Positions 35,331 through 47,527 of a stretch of 64,000 bases of DNA are shown piece after piece (positions within the stretch are counted from its first letter, which is position 1; each line of letters begins with the position of its first letter). The stretch lies in assembly GCA_004352715.1 (NCBI GenBank), contig SCFE01000062.1, forward strand, positions 376,374-440,373, read 5' to 3'. A model generated the notes under the pieces. That model saw nothing but the letters and a program-made list of their open reading frames with translations. It searched no databases and was not told where the DNA came from. Origin of the DNA: Hofstenia miamia. Lineage: Eukaryota > Xenacoelomorpha > Acoela. The position numbers and the translations under genes were made by a program.

Positions 35331-36200
35331 CGGCTTACAGAAGCCAAGCCAAACAGGGTGCTATCTATATTTCCAAATAGATTTCTTCGTTTTTAGACTG
35401 AGATAGTAAATGTGTATTCATTATTAAAAAAGTTACAATTATAGTTCCAAGTGTGGCGTTTTTCTGAACATAGAGGTCTTTATATTAAACTACAAACAAA
35501 TCGATTAAATTTGAAATTATACATGAAAATATTAATTTCTTCAAAAAATTAGTATATTTTTAAATAAGTAAGAAAACAGCTTTATTTTTAACAATTTGAA
35601 TTGTTAATTGACAAATAAATGTTTACTGTTTTCATGTTTCTTTATTAAAGTTAAAAATTATAAGTTCAGATGCTTTTTAAAATTTGCTGGTATTTGAACT
35701 TCAAGTTGATCACGAATATCTAGTTGTAGTCAAAATCACGATAACCATAAGGTATATTCAGATTTGTTTACGATTGAGGTATACACTAGGCTAAAAGCAC
35801 TGCAGATTTAATATCTAATACCGCTACATCAAAAATTTTCACATTTTGCGGTTTTCTTTTCAAATAAACACATGACTCTCATTACGATAAAATAATTAAG
35901 CTCTTGTAGAATTTTTATTTCACTATTAAATTTTGATTTCAACAATTGAGACCATTAGCTGTAGTGTAAATTGCAACGTCGAGAAAGGGACGATGACCGA
36001 AAAGTGGCAAAAAGTGAAATCAAAACCTAAGAAAAACATTAATCAACAAGATGAATATTTTAATACATTAAATGGTAGAGCAGTTCTTAATTTCTGAATT
36101 TCAATGCAGAAAATACTCTTTGTTTTTTAAATATTTGAGGTTTTATCCAATATAACATATAGGAACGTCGTTTACTTTTAATATAGAAATCAAGCATCCT
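35331..36200. other. AT-rich sequence, nothing recognised
   Basis: Between the LINE relic and the first of the 36-38 kb repeats there is no frame or repeat that I can assign. Confidence 0.4.
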
Positions 36201-36229
36201 CGAAGAAAAGAGAGGTAACACGCGGTATA

Positions 36230-36890
36230 TCTTTTTAGGGACAATAGCACAGAAAACTTGAAATTTATAAAAAATAATCTATTATTAAATTGCAAGATAT
36301 AAAAGTATATTTATGCAAATCTATATATACATTTTTAGTTTAAATCAACTCCTTGCCTTTTAGTGAAATTTCCAAATACATTGTTGTAAATATATAAATA
36401 TATTTATTTCGATTATTCATTGTGTTTTACTCGTATTATTATAACAACTAATATATGTGTTTTGTTGTGTACATAATTTATTGAAGTTTTGTGTATAAAT
36501 ATAAAGGGCGAAAACAGAATCGGATGTACGCGCAACATGCGGAGCACGCAGACAAAATAAACACTAATATACGGTATAAAACGATGAGAAATGCAATAAC
36601 ATGCGTAAAAAGTTCAAAATATAATAGATATAGACTGATAACCTTCCATAATTAACCAAATTCGTAGCGCTCTTTAACACGAGAAATTATAGGGTATATA
36701 TTTAAGGACAATAGTACAAAAAACTATTAAAAAATTGCAAGATATAAAATTATATTTATGCAAATCCATACATTTTTAGTTTAAATCAAGTCCTTGCCTT
36801 AGATGAAATTTCCAAATACATTGTGATAAAAATATAAATATATTAATTTCGATTATTCAATGTGTTTTAGTCGTATTATTATAAAATTAA
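36230..36890. repeat. Two direct copies of a dispersed AT-rich repeat
   Basis: About 36235-36450 (from GGACAATAGCACAGAAAACTT to CGTATTATTATAA) recurs at about 36705-36890 with roughly 85-90% similarity by eye. Shared blocks include AATTGCAAGATATAAAA, TTTAGTTTAAATCAA and TCCTTGCCTTTTAGTGAAAT. A third copy lies inverted at about 38090-38345. The family has no coding capacity and is probably non-autonomous. Confidence 0.65.
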
Positions 36891-36892
36891 TA

Positions 36893-37110
36893 CAATAATA
36901 ATAATAATACAGTTTATTTCAAACAAAATATATAAAAATTCGTAATACAAAATAAAATACAAAGTTAGCACTAAATTGTTTGAATGCTGGAGGCGCTTTT
37001 TATACTGTCAACCAGCGTCATATCATACAAGGAAATAAAATGAAGCAGCGAGGTGGATTGCCAATTCTACACTGAATATCACGAATTTGCACAAGTAGAT
37101 TACCATTTGT
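36893..37110 (-). mobile_element. Possible LINE 3' end with (ATT)n tail
   Basis: Read on the minus strand, this segment ends TTTGAAATAAACTG followed by TATTATTATTATT, a typical 3' UTR and microsatellite tail of CR1/L2-like LINEs. Upstream (37110-37400) some RT-thumb-like hydrophobic and basic text can be read but no diagnostic motif is secure. Confidence 0.35.
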
Positions 37111-38089
37111 AGCCATCAAATTCATATGAATACCTGTGAAGAACTGGTGAAATCAGCTTAAAATTGCGAAAGACTATAGAATTGATCCTATGATAAAGAT
37201 TACTTGCATTCAATACAAATCGCATCGAGGTCGAGTGATTACGCAATATAATGAAACACAAATGAATAAGATTGATAACGTGATCACTTTTAACAACTCA
37301 GTAAACAATCAAATCAACTTGCAGCAGGTGAACAGATTAATTTCCTGATTATCAGGGAGATATTTAAAGACAACTTTAGCAACATGGTCAGAATAAACTA
37401 ACTGGCTTTTATCCAAGCCCGAATTTTTTTCAATTGCAACCTCTTAGTATTGCTAGTAAGTGACTCAAAATAAATTAATGAATTTATTAATTCAAATTAT
37501 TTCAATTAAGTTGATTCATTTGTGGAAGATTCTATTAAATAAATTATTGTTGCCAATTATTGCTGTAGTTTGTTGCATTGGTTTTTCGTTAGTGTAATAA
37601 TATTATCATTAATTAATTGTTCTGAGTATAAAAAATTGAGTAGTTCTATACCTCTGACTTCAATTGAATTATGTTGTATGATTGTATTATGTCATATTTA
37701 AACTGATGTGCTGCTCGGGCTCTCCTGTCATAGATTTCATCTCATGCCTTTTTGATGAACAATACAATAAAACCTTATTTTGAATCAATTTGCACTGAGT
37801 GGGTTTTTGCACTATATGCTTCAATTTTAAAAGGCCCTATGTTGAGTTTCATATGCATGACCAATATAGGTATGAAAATATATAATTATATACGTTATAC
37901 TTAATGCATATAACATTTCGAGTAAATTTATTTGAATTTTCAGTAATAATTGCATATCGTCAGTCCCATGGTAATTACACCCATCCGATTCTTTGCATCA
38001 GCGGAATGTATGAAATTTATGCAACGCAGTCACGTTAGCCATAAATTCGGTTTTAGTTAATTGGTAGATAAAATGTGAAATTTAATACA

Positions 38090-38345
38090 AATCTTGCGAA
38101 CAAATTCCAATTTATTTAAAAAAACTCAAGTAAGACGGATTTGGTTTATATTAAAGATGTATAGATTTGCATGAATATACTGTTAAATCTTGTAATTTGT
38201 TTAATAATAGTTAATTATTTTATGAATTTCAAGTTTTCTGTCCTTAAATATATACTGCGTGTTAACGCGTGCTACGAATTTGGTTAATTATGTAGCTATC
38301 GGTCTATATCTATTATTTTTAAACTTTTTTACGTATGTTTTGCAT
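38090..38345. repeat. Inverted copy of the 36.2/36.7 kb repeat
   Basis: Reading the minus strand here reproduces segments found in plus orientation at 36230-36310 and 36590-36720, for example AAAAGTT then AATAATAGATATAGACCGAT and TAATTAACCAAATTCGTAGC. Three related copies within 2.2 kb, one inverted, suggest local transposition or rearrangement. Confidence 0.55.
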
Positions 38346-38537
38346 TTCTTATTGTTTTTCCCCTATATTAGTATACATTTTGTCCTCGTGCATCCTATTC
38401 TATAGATTCACCATACAGAGAAGATTTGAATAAATCATGAATTATAGTCCCTGATCGAATGATTGAAGCCCACCTCAGATTTCTCTCATGATGAGTTTGC
38501 AAAAATTTTATTATAATAAAACTTTATTTTCTGCCAA

Positions 38538-38562
38538 AATATATATATATATATATATATAT
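38538..38562. repeat. (TA)n microsatellite
   Basis: An uninterrupted TA dinucleotide run of about 24 bases. Confidence 0.8.
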
Positions 38563-39212
38563 GACGCTTTTAGTAAATTATAGATGGCGCTTTGTAAATA
38601 AAAATCATATTCATGACATTTTGTACATGTGGGGATTTCCACATTATTTAAGGCAATAGCTAACTCTGTAAAAATATCTGAATTGAATCAATTTCCTGAG
38701 GCTATTACACCTCTTTGAGGAAAGTGTTAAATACAACACAACAACCAACAGATTTAAATGTCAAAACGAGATGTTTCATTAAATCTCCTAAGCAAGAAAG
38801 ATTTGTATAATACAAATTAAAGAACCCGTTAATTGACAAAATCGATTGCCTTAGAATTATGTGAAGATGAATTACATGTTAGCTTTATAAAGAATCAGTT
38901 AACCGACACTACATATACAAAGATACAAACGTAAACTAAAAAATGTGATTTCTCGTTTTGTTTCAATTTGCACTGAATGGGTTCTTGCACTACATTGCTC
39001 AATTATAAAAGTCCCTATGTTGAGTTCCATATACATGTTAAATATAAGTATGAAAATATATAATTCTATACGTTATAATTAATACATATAAGACTCAGTA
39101 AGTTTATTTGAATTTTCAGTAATAATTGCATATCGAGAGTCCCATGGCAATTGCACCCGGCCGATATTGTATATCACATTATGCAAAATATATGTATAAC
39201 AATATTAACGGA

Positions 39213-40250
39213 ATTTCATCCTTGTTGAAAATTCCTTTCTGTCTGGATTTAGGGATAACGTCCCAGTTGTAATATTTTGCTCATTTATTGGAAAATTTAG
39301 CCTCTTCAGTCAGTCCATGATAAACTTCTTAATTGTTTGCATGGATAAACAGTAAATCTTTCTTATCGCTGCGCAGCTCTAACCTTCCAATTACTTAGCA
39401 TATTTTGTAGCAATTCACAGCCATCATCGGATTTCTGCTTCAGCTTCATCTGAACAAATTTTCGACGCTTCAATGAATGTGACAGATCCCTTATTGCAGC
39501 AGATTGTAATTGGGCGAAACATTGAACCATCAACCGAACAACTTTTAGTTCATTTTCTCTGAGATTTGGCGATTAATTATTCAGCTCAATTAATACCTTC
39601 TTCACAGCGAAATGTATTTTGATAAATGGTTCTATCAAGGCAAATAACGAATTCCAGCGAGTTGTGCACTCTAAGATAGTTTCAATTCTTTATCAAATTT
39701 TCTGCAAGTGGTGATTTCCGAAGTATTTCGAAATATATTGCGAATTTTATCAACACAAGAACGCCTGTCACTTGAGTTTTCCGCAAAATTGCCGTGATCA
39801 TTACCGCCAAATGAATACCATTAGCTAACCACAGCTGATGTATTACCTTAACGTTATTAGGTTAGTGCTATTGGTACAAAGGCAAAGTTATTGATTTCAT
39901 ATCAATATTTTATGCTGATGAACGTTGCTTAATTAATTCAATGTCTACATCAACCAGCATTGAACCACTTATTGTTTTTAAACCCAAGTTGTAAAATCCA
40001 TGCTTACTATGGACAGTCATAAATATTAATATTGATATGTCTGTGTTTTCCTATGGGACGGTTTTCAAAAAAACACCTACCACAATTGTTTTGAACGACC
40101 CTCTAAACATGTTAGGTGCGGAGTGTTTCCCTTGAATATTTGTCTCGTAGTTGTTCCTTTCAAAGTTTCCGCGGAATAGTGATATATTCGCTAAATTCAT
40201 TCAAATCCTCTTAGAATTTGAGCTTAATATAATTCCGGGCCACTATGTGC
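39213..40250 (-). pseudogene. Decayed hAT-superfamily transposase, copy 1
   Basis: Minus-strand translation in shifting frames gives hAT transposase landmarks. They are LWLANGIHLAV (the H-x-L-x-L block), LAGIRY followed by IEPFIKIHFAVKKVLIEL (the TRWNSLxxMxxRFLxxxxAVxxxL block), and a basic stretch LSHSLKRRKF. Upstream are KHGFYNLGLKTISG and NMFRGSFKTIVVGVF. Many stops and frameshifts show it is non-functional. It is a different hAT family from the ZMYM-type element at 42313. The first 844 bp recur as copy 2. Confidence 0.65.
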
Positions 40251-41468
40251 ATATATACTAATAAGCTGATATCTCCATAAACATTGTTATATATTTTCTG
40301 AATACATATTCATAAATTCTTAATTTTAGTCACATCCAAATATTATGTGTAGATAATACCGATCTCCCCGTAAATCCACAATAAATTGTTCTTGTGCAAT
40401 TTTCATATCACAAGCAAATACATTTTTTTACAAAAAATTGTTTATGTTGCGATGATTGGTAACTAATTGTGTTAAGAACATTCTTATCATTTCAGGTAAA
40501 AGAAGTATTATTTAAATTACTCTTTCCAACCTCAGGTTAAATCTTCATTCCAATTGACTGACATCATTATTTCTCTTCTATCTGGAAATGTTTGTTGAGG
40601 TTTCGCAGTTTTTCTTGTATAAAAAGATATTGTCAGTTTTTTGGACTGTTTAGCAAGTCTATCATTATTTATGTCGCTGAAGCTCTGATACTCAATTCTT
40701 TTCGTGGATTTGGCATCTTTTTCCTACTCCTCTACATTATTATCTCATCTAGTCTTGCATTTATATTTTAACAACCAGTTCCTTCATATCATTTCTATTT
40801 CATTCGAACAAGATTAGCTTCTCTCAATGCTTATCTAGTTATTGTAAAACACCAGCTGTATTCTTCACGTCATTTCCATGTACATCCAAGATTGATTTTT
40901 GATTTTATTATTTTTTCAATATATCTATCCATCGATATATGTTTTATGACACTGATGAATTATTCTGAACTAATTATAATAATCTTAATATTTTTGAAAC
41001 AATGGTGTTTCCAAACCAATATCCCCTTTAATTTGAGAACATTATTTGTTCTTTACGCTCTGAAGTTAACGGTCTTAAGTATAACTGTTTCCAACTCTAT
41101 GATATTATCAATGCATTCCTAGTCCATATCAAGAAAATTTCATCTAAAAAGTACTGAATTTTTGCTTTCTGATATGCATCTCTGTAGATACCTACTGACA
41201 TTTGGAATCCCAAACCCGCTGCCACAATACCATTAATAATGTAATTGATGGTCATTAAAAAAACTTATTAAAAAACGTCAACAAGTGTTCTTGTTTCGTG
41301 TAAAGTAACATTTAGAGTACCTTCAGAGAATCTGTTCCGTTTATAAAATTTTGCTATACCAAGGGTCCATTCACTTTGATGCTGGTAGGTGAAATGGAAC
41401 AGAGCCGAGTACACACCATTTGTAATATGTATACTGCTTAAGAAAATTGGGCATCTGTTGCGTAATGG
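40251..41468. other. AT-rich sequence between the two hAT relics
   Basis: No element boundary, gene or splice-supported exon was recognised. The stretch separates the two copies of the 844-bp hAT relic and may be part of whatever was duplicated or inserted between them. Confidence 0.35.
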
Positions 41469-42312
41469 ATTTCATCCTTGTTGAAAATTCCTTTCTGTCT
41501 GGATTTAGGGATAACGTACCAGTTGTAATATTTTGCTCATTTATTGGAAAATTTAGCCTCTTCAGTCAGTCCATGATAAACTTCTTAATTGTTTGCATGG
41601 ATAAACAGTAAATCTTTCTTATCGCTGCGCAGCTCTAACCTTCCAATTACTTAGCATATTTTGTAGCAATTCACAGCCATCATCGGATTTCTGCTTCAGC
41701 TTCATCTGAACAAATTTTCGACGCTTCAATGAATGTGACAGATCCCTTATTGCAGCAGATTGTAATTGGGCGAAACATTGAACCATCAACCGAACAACTT
41801 TTAGTTCATTTTCTCTGAGATTTGGCGATTAATTATTCAGCTCAATTAATACCTTCTTCACAGCGAAATGTATTTTGATAAATGGTTCTATCAAGGCAAA
41901 TAACGAATTCCAGCGAGTTGTGCACTCTAAGATAGTTTCAATTCTTTATCAAATTTTCTGCAAGTGGTGATTTCCGAAGTATTTCGAAATATATTGCGAA
42001 TTTTATCAACACAAGAACGCCTGTCACTTGAGTTTTCCGCAAAATTGCCGTGATCATTACCGCCAAATGAATACCATTAGCTAACCACAGCTGATGTATT
42101 ACCTTAACGTTATTAGGTTAGTGCTATTGGTACAAAGGCAAAGTTATTGATTTCATATCAATATTTTATGCTGATGAACGTTGCTTAATTAATTCAATGT
42201 CTACATCAACCAGCATTGAACCACTTATTGTTTTTAAACCCAAGTTGTAAAATCCATGCTTACTATGGACAGTCATAAATATTAATATTGATATGTCTGT
42301 GTTTTCCTATGG
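41469..42312 (-). pseudogene. Decayed hAT transposase, copy 2 (near-exact duplicate)
   Basis: This is an 844-bp near-identical duplicate of 39213-40056; I noticed only one or two differences (for example CGTCCC versus CGTACC). Copy 2 stops precisely at 42312, where the ZMYM-type hAT begins, whereas copy 1 continues with further hAT-like sequence. The sharp edge marks a rearrangement or insertion breakpoint, or a mis-join. Confidence 0.65.
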
Positions 42313-43750
42313 ATGTCTGTGACGAGGCCAAGAAGGTGCTTAGCCACCCCCACCACCACCACCCCACCCCACCCCCAATCTGACATGTGTTCAGGCAAAA
42401 CAATGTTAATACAAGTCGATCATTCTGGATCAATCTCCACTCCACGGCAATCCCTCTCTGCTCCACTAATCGAAACATCTGCACCACCTGATATTTCTTC
42501 ATCCGCATCAGATAACCCTGTGCAACCTCTCCTCACAGCGTTTCCAAAAACTGCATTTTGTCAGCAAAACCGGTCGTTCTCATCGACCCACTATGATCGC
42601 TACAAATTCCTGGAGTATTCGGTTCTAAGGGATGCGGTATTCTGCTACACATGTCGCCATTTTGGTTCAACTGTAGCAGGCCGGCGTGAACCTACATTTA
42701 TCAAGCACGGATTTTCCAACTGGAAAAAACTCTGAGAAGGTAAAGGATCATTCTATCAGGGCATCACACCTTGATTCAGTAAAACGTGAGTTACTGTATA
42801 GATCATCAACCAGTCATGGAACTGTGGAAGAAAAGATTTTGAGTGCACATACTAAATGCGTTGCTGAAAACAGAGAATATGTTAAAACTTATAAACTGTG
42901 CTAAATGATGTGCAATTCTGTCTATTAAATTGCGCGGGCGTGAGGAAGGAACAACAAGTAACTTCCGTGGGATTTTTATTGAGCTAGTAGAGCTCATTAC
43001 AGAGGAATCAGACGAATTTCGATTTAGTTCTATTCCGAAAAATGCGTCATACCTGTCTTCTGATTCCCAAAATGCAATGTTACGATCACTGGCTACATGT
43101 GTACTCGGGGAAGTGGCCAGTGAGATGAAATGCGTGAGAGGCGATTCTGCAGCATTCAGTTTATTATTTGATGAGTGCTCCGATTCTGATGACTCACACC
43201 TTGGAGTGTCTATCTGGTATGTTGATAAAGACTGTTATGTCCATGAGCGATTTTTGAAATTTGAAACCCTTGGACATGACGAACTGGATGCAGCTGGAAT
43301 ATTTAAGAAAATATCGTCTTCTCTCAAACAATTTGAATTCCAACTCAAAATTAACAATTGTATCGGACAATGCAGTGATGGCGCCAGTGCAATGACTGGT
43401 GAACGTGTAGGCGTCCAAAAGAAGATTCGCATCACAGCTGGCAATGTCTGTCTTCAAGTTCATTGCCACACACACTTATTTGGTCTTGAGTAATTCATGC
43501 TCTGATATTCCGAGTGTTGGCGATTTTTTTGCCCTAATAAAGAAAACAGATAGCTTTATCAATGTCTCAGTCAAACGGAAAGGTGTCTTCAATGATATTC
43601 AATAGAACGCGCACTTTAATGCACGAAAACTTCCACAGAACTGCGACCACAAATGGAAATTCAGAGAGTCACTGATTTCTGTCATTCATGGTCATTATGC
43701 CCAACTAGTAAATGCCCTAGACGTCATAGCTCAATCTGGAAAATCAGAAG
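42313..43750 (+). pseudogene. ZMYM/TTF-type hAT transposase, N-terminal two-thirds (interrupted)
   Basis: Frame 42313-42735 encodes a Ser/Thr/Pro-rich leader and then the TTF-type zinc finger: FSSTHYDRYKFLEYSVLRD, VFCYTCRHFG, FIKHGFSNWKKL. Frames 42686-42904 and 42930-43493 continue into the RNase-H-like hAT core, with SLLFDECSD, the IWYVDKD block, GQCSDGASAMTG and LQVHCHTHLFGLE. The coding sequence continues to about 43750 (HYAQLVNALDVIAQSG), then is interrupted by the R4-like LINE, and resumes at 50700. Frameshifts near 42735 and 42904 and stops after 43490 indicate an inactive copy. Its left end has only a degraded version of the 3' terminal repeat (GACGAGGCCAAG). Confidence 0.85.
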
Positions 43751-43753
43751 AAC

Positions 43754-46709
43754 GTGACGAGGCTTCCAGCCTTGCAGGAGGACCCGGGTTCGAGCCCGAC
43801 CCTACCTTCAATGAAAGTGCAACGAAAAAAAGGCCCTCAGTCCCCGGCAGGCCTTAAATGGTCAGAGGGTGCGAAGAATCTCCAGTCAACAGGCGGACTC
43901 TACAATTGGGAGCGTGGACTTGAGAAGTGGCAGTATAGGATCCACACAGACCACTGGACAACGGCACAAGTGGACAGATGAGCAGAACAGGATAGCATTG
44001 GAGTGTTACAGAAGAAGCAGACCAGATGAGAGGGGTTATAGTAAGAGAATGTTGGAAGAAAGGAAAAATGAAGGAACAGGATTAGAAGTTACAGAGCAGA
44101 GGCTTGCAGGTCAGGTCAGAAAGTTGAAACTGAATGAGAATAAGGGAAAAAGAAAAGCTGAACAGACGAAGCAAAAGGAAAATGAAGTGGCAGATGTAGT
44201 AGTAGTGGTAGAAACAGCAGAAACCGTAGCTGCAGAAACAGAGACATCAATCAAGGAAAGGATCAAGAAAGAAATAGAAGACAGAAGTAGGTTGCCAGTA
44301 CCAAGAGGCATTAAGAGAAGCAAGTTAGTAGTAGAGACAGCAAATGTTAACAAAGCATTACAAAGGATAGATGCTAAGACTGTAACAGAGATAAACAGGT
44401 TAGTGTATGCAGGCGCATGGGAGGTGCTGAAGAATGTAGGCATGGACATGAAGAAGAAAAGACAACAAGAAGATAAGGGAGACAGAAAGCCAGCATGGGA
44501 GAGAAGCATTGAGAATAAAGTGGCAAAGATTAGGCAGCAAATAGGGAAGATCAGGACAAGTAATGCGGTACAGGACAGGTGCAGGCTGGGTAAGGGGAAG
44601 ACTATAAAAACTGCAAGAGAAGAACTTAAGCAGAGAATTGTTGCAGAAGCTGAGAAACTTAGAAAGTATAGGGCAAGGGCAAAGCAGGCAAGAGACAATA
44701 TGAAGTTTGAAAACCAAGAAGGAAGATTCTACAAAGAACTAGATGCAGGGAGAAAAGGCTACAGCTAGAGCAGGCGAAGATGCAGTAAGGTTCTGGGAGA
44801 ATATATGGCGAAGTGAGGGACCCGAGATAGAGAGTGAGCAGATGGAGAAGGGGTTCAGACAAGAAGAAGTAATCACAACGGCAAAGCTACAGGAGGCTCT
44901 AAAGAAGATGAAGAAGTTCACAAGTGTTCATGAGAGACTAGCAGTAGCATTGGAGGAGTGGGTGGTATTGGGAAGGACATTTCTGAAGCAGAAGGACCCA
45001 AAGAAAGGCAGTGAGACAAGCAACTTCAGGCCAATAACATGTCTGCCAACAACTTGAAAATTGCTAACTTCTGTGATTTCAAGTAGGCTGGCGTGTTACT
45101 TAGAACAGAAAAGGTTGATACCAGAGGAACAAAAGGGATGTAGGACAAAGACAAGAGGATGCAAAGATCAGTTGTTAATAGACCAGGCAGTCGTGGAGAA
45201 TTGTAGAAGAAGGAAGACAAACTTAGCAATGGCATGGATAGACTACAGGAAGGAATATGACAGCGTATCACATAGATGGGTATTGAGGACGCTAGAGGCC
45301 AATGGCGTTTCACGAAAATGGGTTGAGTTTCTATGAAGAGAGATGGGAAAGTGGCAGACTGAGATAGACGGGCACAACCTGAGGTTTAGGCGAGACATTT
45401 TCCAGGGAGACAGCTTAGCACCACTACTGTTTGTAGTTAGCTTAATCTCTATCACAGAAAAGTTAAAGGCGACAAACATAGGGTATAAGATGGAGAAGAA
45501 TGGTAGAGCAGTGAGTCACCTATGGTACATGGACGACCTGAAGATGTATGCTAGTTCTAGGAAGATGTTGCAGAAGCAAGTGGAGACATTGGAAAGGGCA
45601 AGCAGAGATTCAGGGTTAGAGTTGCGATTAGGAAAGTGTGCGACAGTGACCATGACCAGAGGCAAGTGCATAGATGGAGATGGTTTGAGGACGAGGAGTG
45701 GGGATAAGATTGAAGAAGTCAAAGACGGGTACAAGTACTTAGGTGTTATAGAGAAAGATAGAACAGATCATAAGGAAATGGCGATGAGGTTAAGAAAAGA
45801 ATACAAGAGGAGAGTACTACAGAAGTCAGCATTAAATGGGCAGAATAGTATAAAGTCAATTAATACATGGGCGATACCAGTATTGAGATATTCGGCAGGA
45901 ATAGTTAGGTGGAACAAGAATGAACTTAGGGAGTTAGACAGGGAGACAAAGAAGATACTAGCAGCAGAGAGAGCATTCAACTTAAATTTGAGATGCTGAT
46001 AGGTTGAACATCGCAAGACATAAAGGAGGGAAAGGACTGCTAAGTGTGGAGGAAACAGTCGAAGCAGAAGGACTAGGGCCAAAGGAATATCTATAAGCAC
46101 AACCGAGAGGGTCACTACTGGAGGTCACTAAGGAGTCAAGGAAGATAAGAACTGAGAGTGAAGCAAAGACAGCATACCAGAGTAGGATGGAAATAGAGAG
46201 ACAAACAAGGTATAGGCAAAAGGCAATGCATGGAGAATACTGGAGGAACACAGAAAAATGCGACAGAGAAGAAAGCAACAAGTGGTTAAAGAAAGCAGGA
46301 CTTAAAAGAGAAACAAAAGTACTGATAATGGCAGCACAGGAGCAAGCAATAAGACAAAACTGGGTGAAGAAGCATATAGAGAAAAGAGTAGAAGTAAGTG
46401 ACAAGTGTAGGCTATGTGAGAAAGAGTGTGAGACAGTAGATTATCTGATAGCAGGATGTGAGAAGTTGGCGCAGAATGAGTATAGGTTCAGGCATGACAA
46501 GGTAGGATGAATTTTGCATTGGAGCTTGAGCAGGCAGCATGGGTTAGAAGCAGGAGGCAAGTGGTATGAGCACAAGCCACATTACAGAAGGCAGCATTGT
46601 TAGGAACAGCTAGAGTCCTGAGGAAAGCTCTCAGACTCCCTGGGAACTGGTGAGTTCCCTGAGCTGAGAGGGATACCAGCATGAAGCTGTGAGAAGTAAG
46701 AATAATAAT
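43754..46709 (+). mobile_element. Near-complete R4/Dong-like LINE inserted into the hAT element
   Basis: The frame 43869-44768 encodes the N-terminal region, with a Myb-like helix segment (HKWTDEQNRIALECYRRSR) and a long Lys/Glu-rich coiled stretch. Frames 44743-45057, 45061-45336 and 45343-45999 give the [63 protein letters not shown], and the active site LWYMDDLKMY. The frame 46187-46510 gives the post-RT region with a knuckle CRLCEKECETVDYLIAGC whose His is Tyr. The endonuclease segment is deleted at about 46582: CACAAGCCAC joins directly to the 3'-terminal coding block. Single stops (45056, 45335) and frame breaks mark it as defective. The 3' UTR ends in AATAATAATA at about 46709. Confidence 0.88.
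43761..43805 (+). other. tRNA-like (B-box) sequence at the 5' end of the LINE
   Basis: GGCTTCCAGCC, then GCAGGAGGACCC, then GGGTTCGAGCCCGACC resembles the anticodon arm to T arm of a tRNA; TTCC in the loop is reminiscent of tRNA-Gly(UCC). GGTTCGAGCCC is a good B-box match. No A box or acceptor stem can be completed, so this is not a tRNA gene. It may be an internal promoter remnant or a tRNA-derived SINE head captured by the LINE. Confidence 0.4.
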
Positions 46710-47060
46710 AGGCCCAAGTGGTAAAGGGATAGAATGCAAAACTGAAATAGGATGAAATAGGAGCAAATAGAAGAGTAGACGGAGTTGGAGAAGGGCTCAG
46801 CAAAGAGGAAATTCATCAAAGATTTCTTGAAGCTCGGTTGTAGGGAAAAGAAATCAATCGCTGTTGGAGGGATGAGAGTGAAGATGTAATTAGCAGCAGT
46901 ACAGGCACGATTGAAAAACGAGTGAAGGGTGCGATGTTTCTTGAGACGACGAATGGAGAAAGTGACATCATCAGAGCGAGGGGAGCGGGAATTAGAAAAC
47001 TTAATGAAATCAAAAGGATCAAGATCCAATTTGCGAGTGAGCAGTCGATTGAACAGGAGG
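46710..47060 (-). mobile_element. 3' end of APE-type LINE, unit A
   Basis: Antisense copy of the last 350 bp of the LINE whose main body is at 48398-50690. The minus-strand frame encodes the post-RT tail (RKLDLDPFDFIKFSNSRSP, then VTFSIRRLKKHRTLHSFFN and RACTAANYIFTLIPPTAIDF). It stops abruptly at AACAGGAGGA and is joined to R4 endonuclease sequence. Confidence 0.75.
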
Positions 47061-47527
47061 AAAGGGGCCATCGAGAATGAGAAGGTTAAGATACTGTGGG
47101 ATTTCAACATACAGACGAGCAAGGTCATAGACGCAAGGAGGCCAGACATAGTTGTGGTAGACAAAGAGAAAAGATTAGGAACAGTGATAGACATAGCTGT
47201 ACCAAAGGACAAGAATGTAGAAAGCAAGGAGAAAGAGGAGATAAACAAGTACAGGAAGTTGTCAGAGGAAATAGAATGCCTGTGGAAGTTAAAGAAGGTT
47301 GAAGTAGTCCCGGTAGTCGTAAGAGCACTAGGAGCAGTGAGTAAGAAACATAGGAGATACTTGGAAGAGTTGGGAGTACCAAAATGGGGAGGAGCAGTGG
47401 TACAGAAGGCAGCATTGTTAGGAACAGCTAGAGTCCTGAGGAAAGCTCTCAGACTCCCTGGGAACTGGTGAGTTCCCTGAGCTGAGAGGGATACCAGCAT
47501 GAAGCTGTGAGAAGTAAGAATAATAAT
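47061..47527 (+). mobile_element. R4-like LINE endonuclease domain and tail, unit B
   Basis: Frame 46929-47471 enters the element at about 47070 and encodes the cleanest copy of the restriction-like endonuclease in the window: VKILWDFNIQTSKVIDARRP, then PDIVVVDKEKR, IDIAVPKDKNVESKEKEEI, VEVVPVVVRALGAVSKKH and KWGGAVVQKAALLGTARVLR. This segment is the part missing from the near-complete element at 46582. The tandem-repeated unit thus carries sequence that the main copy has lost. Confidence 0.82.

Larger units (their letters stand above)
37787..39165. repeat. Direct repeat pair of about 200 bp
   Basis: 37787-37986 and 38964-39165 share TCAATTTGCACTGAGTGGGT, CCCTATGTTGAGTTTCATAT, GAATTTTCAGTAATAATTGC and CCCATGGTAATTACACCC with scattered substitutions. 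They flank an inverted copy of the 36.2 kb repeat (38090-38345), so the interval may be a composite of non-autonomous elements. Confidence 0.6.

Noticed and set aside
43761-43805. Functional tRNA gene
   Set aside because: Only a T-arm and anticodon-arm-like half is visible; no acceptor stem, D arm or A box can be paired.
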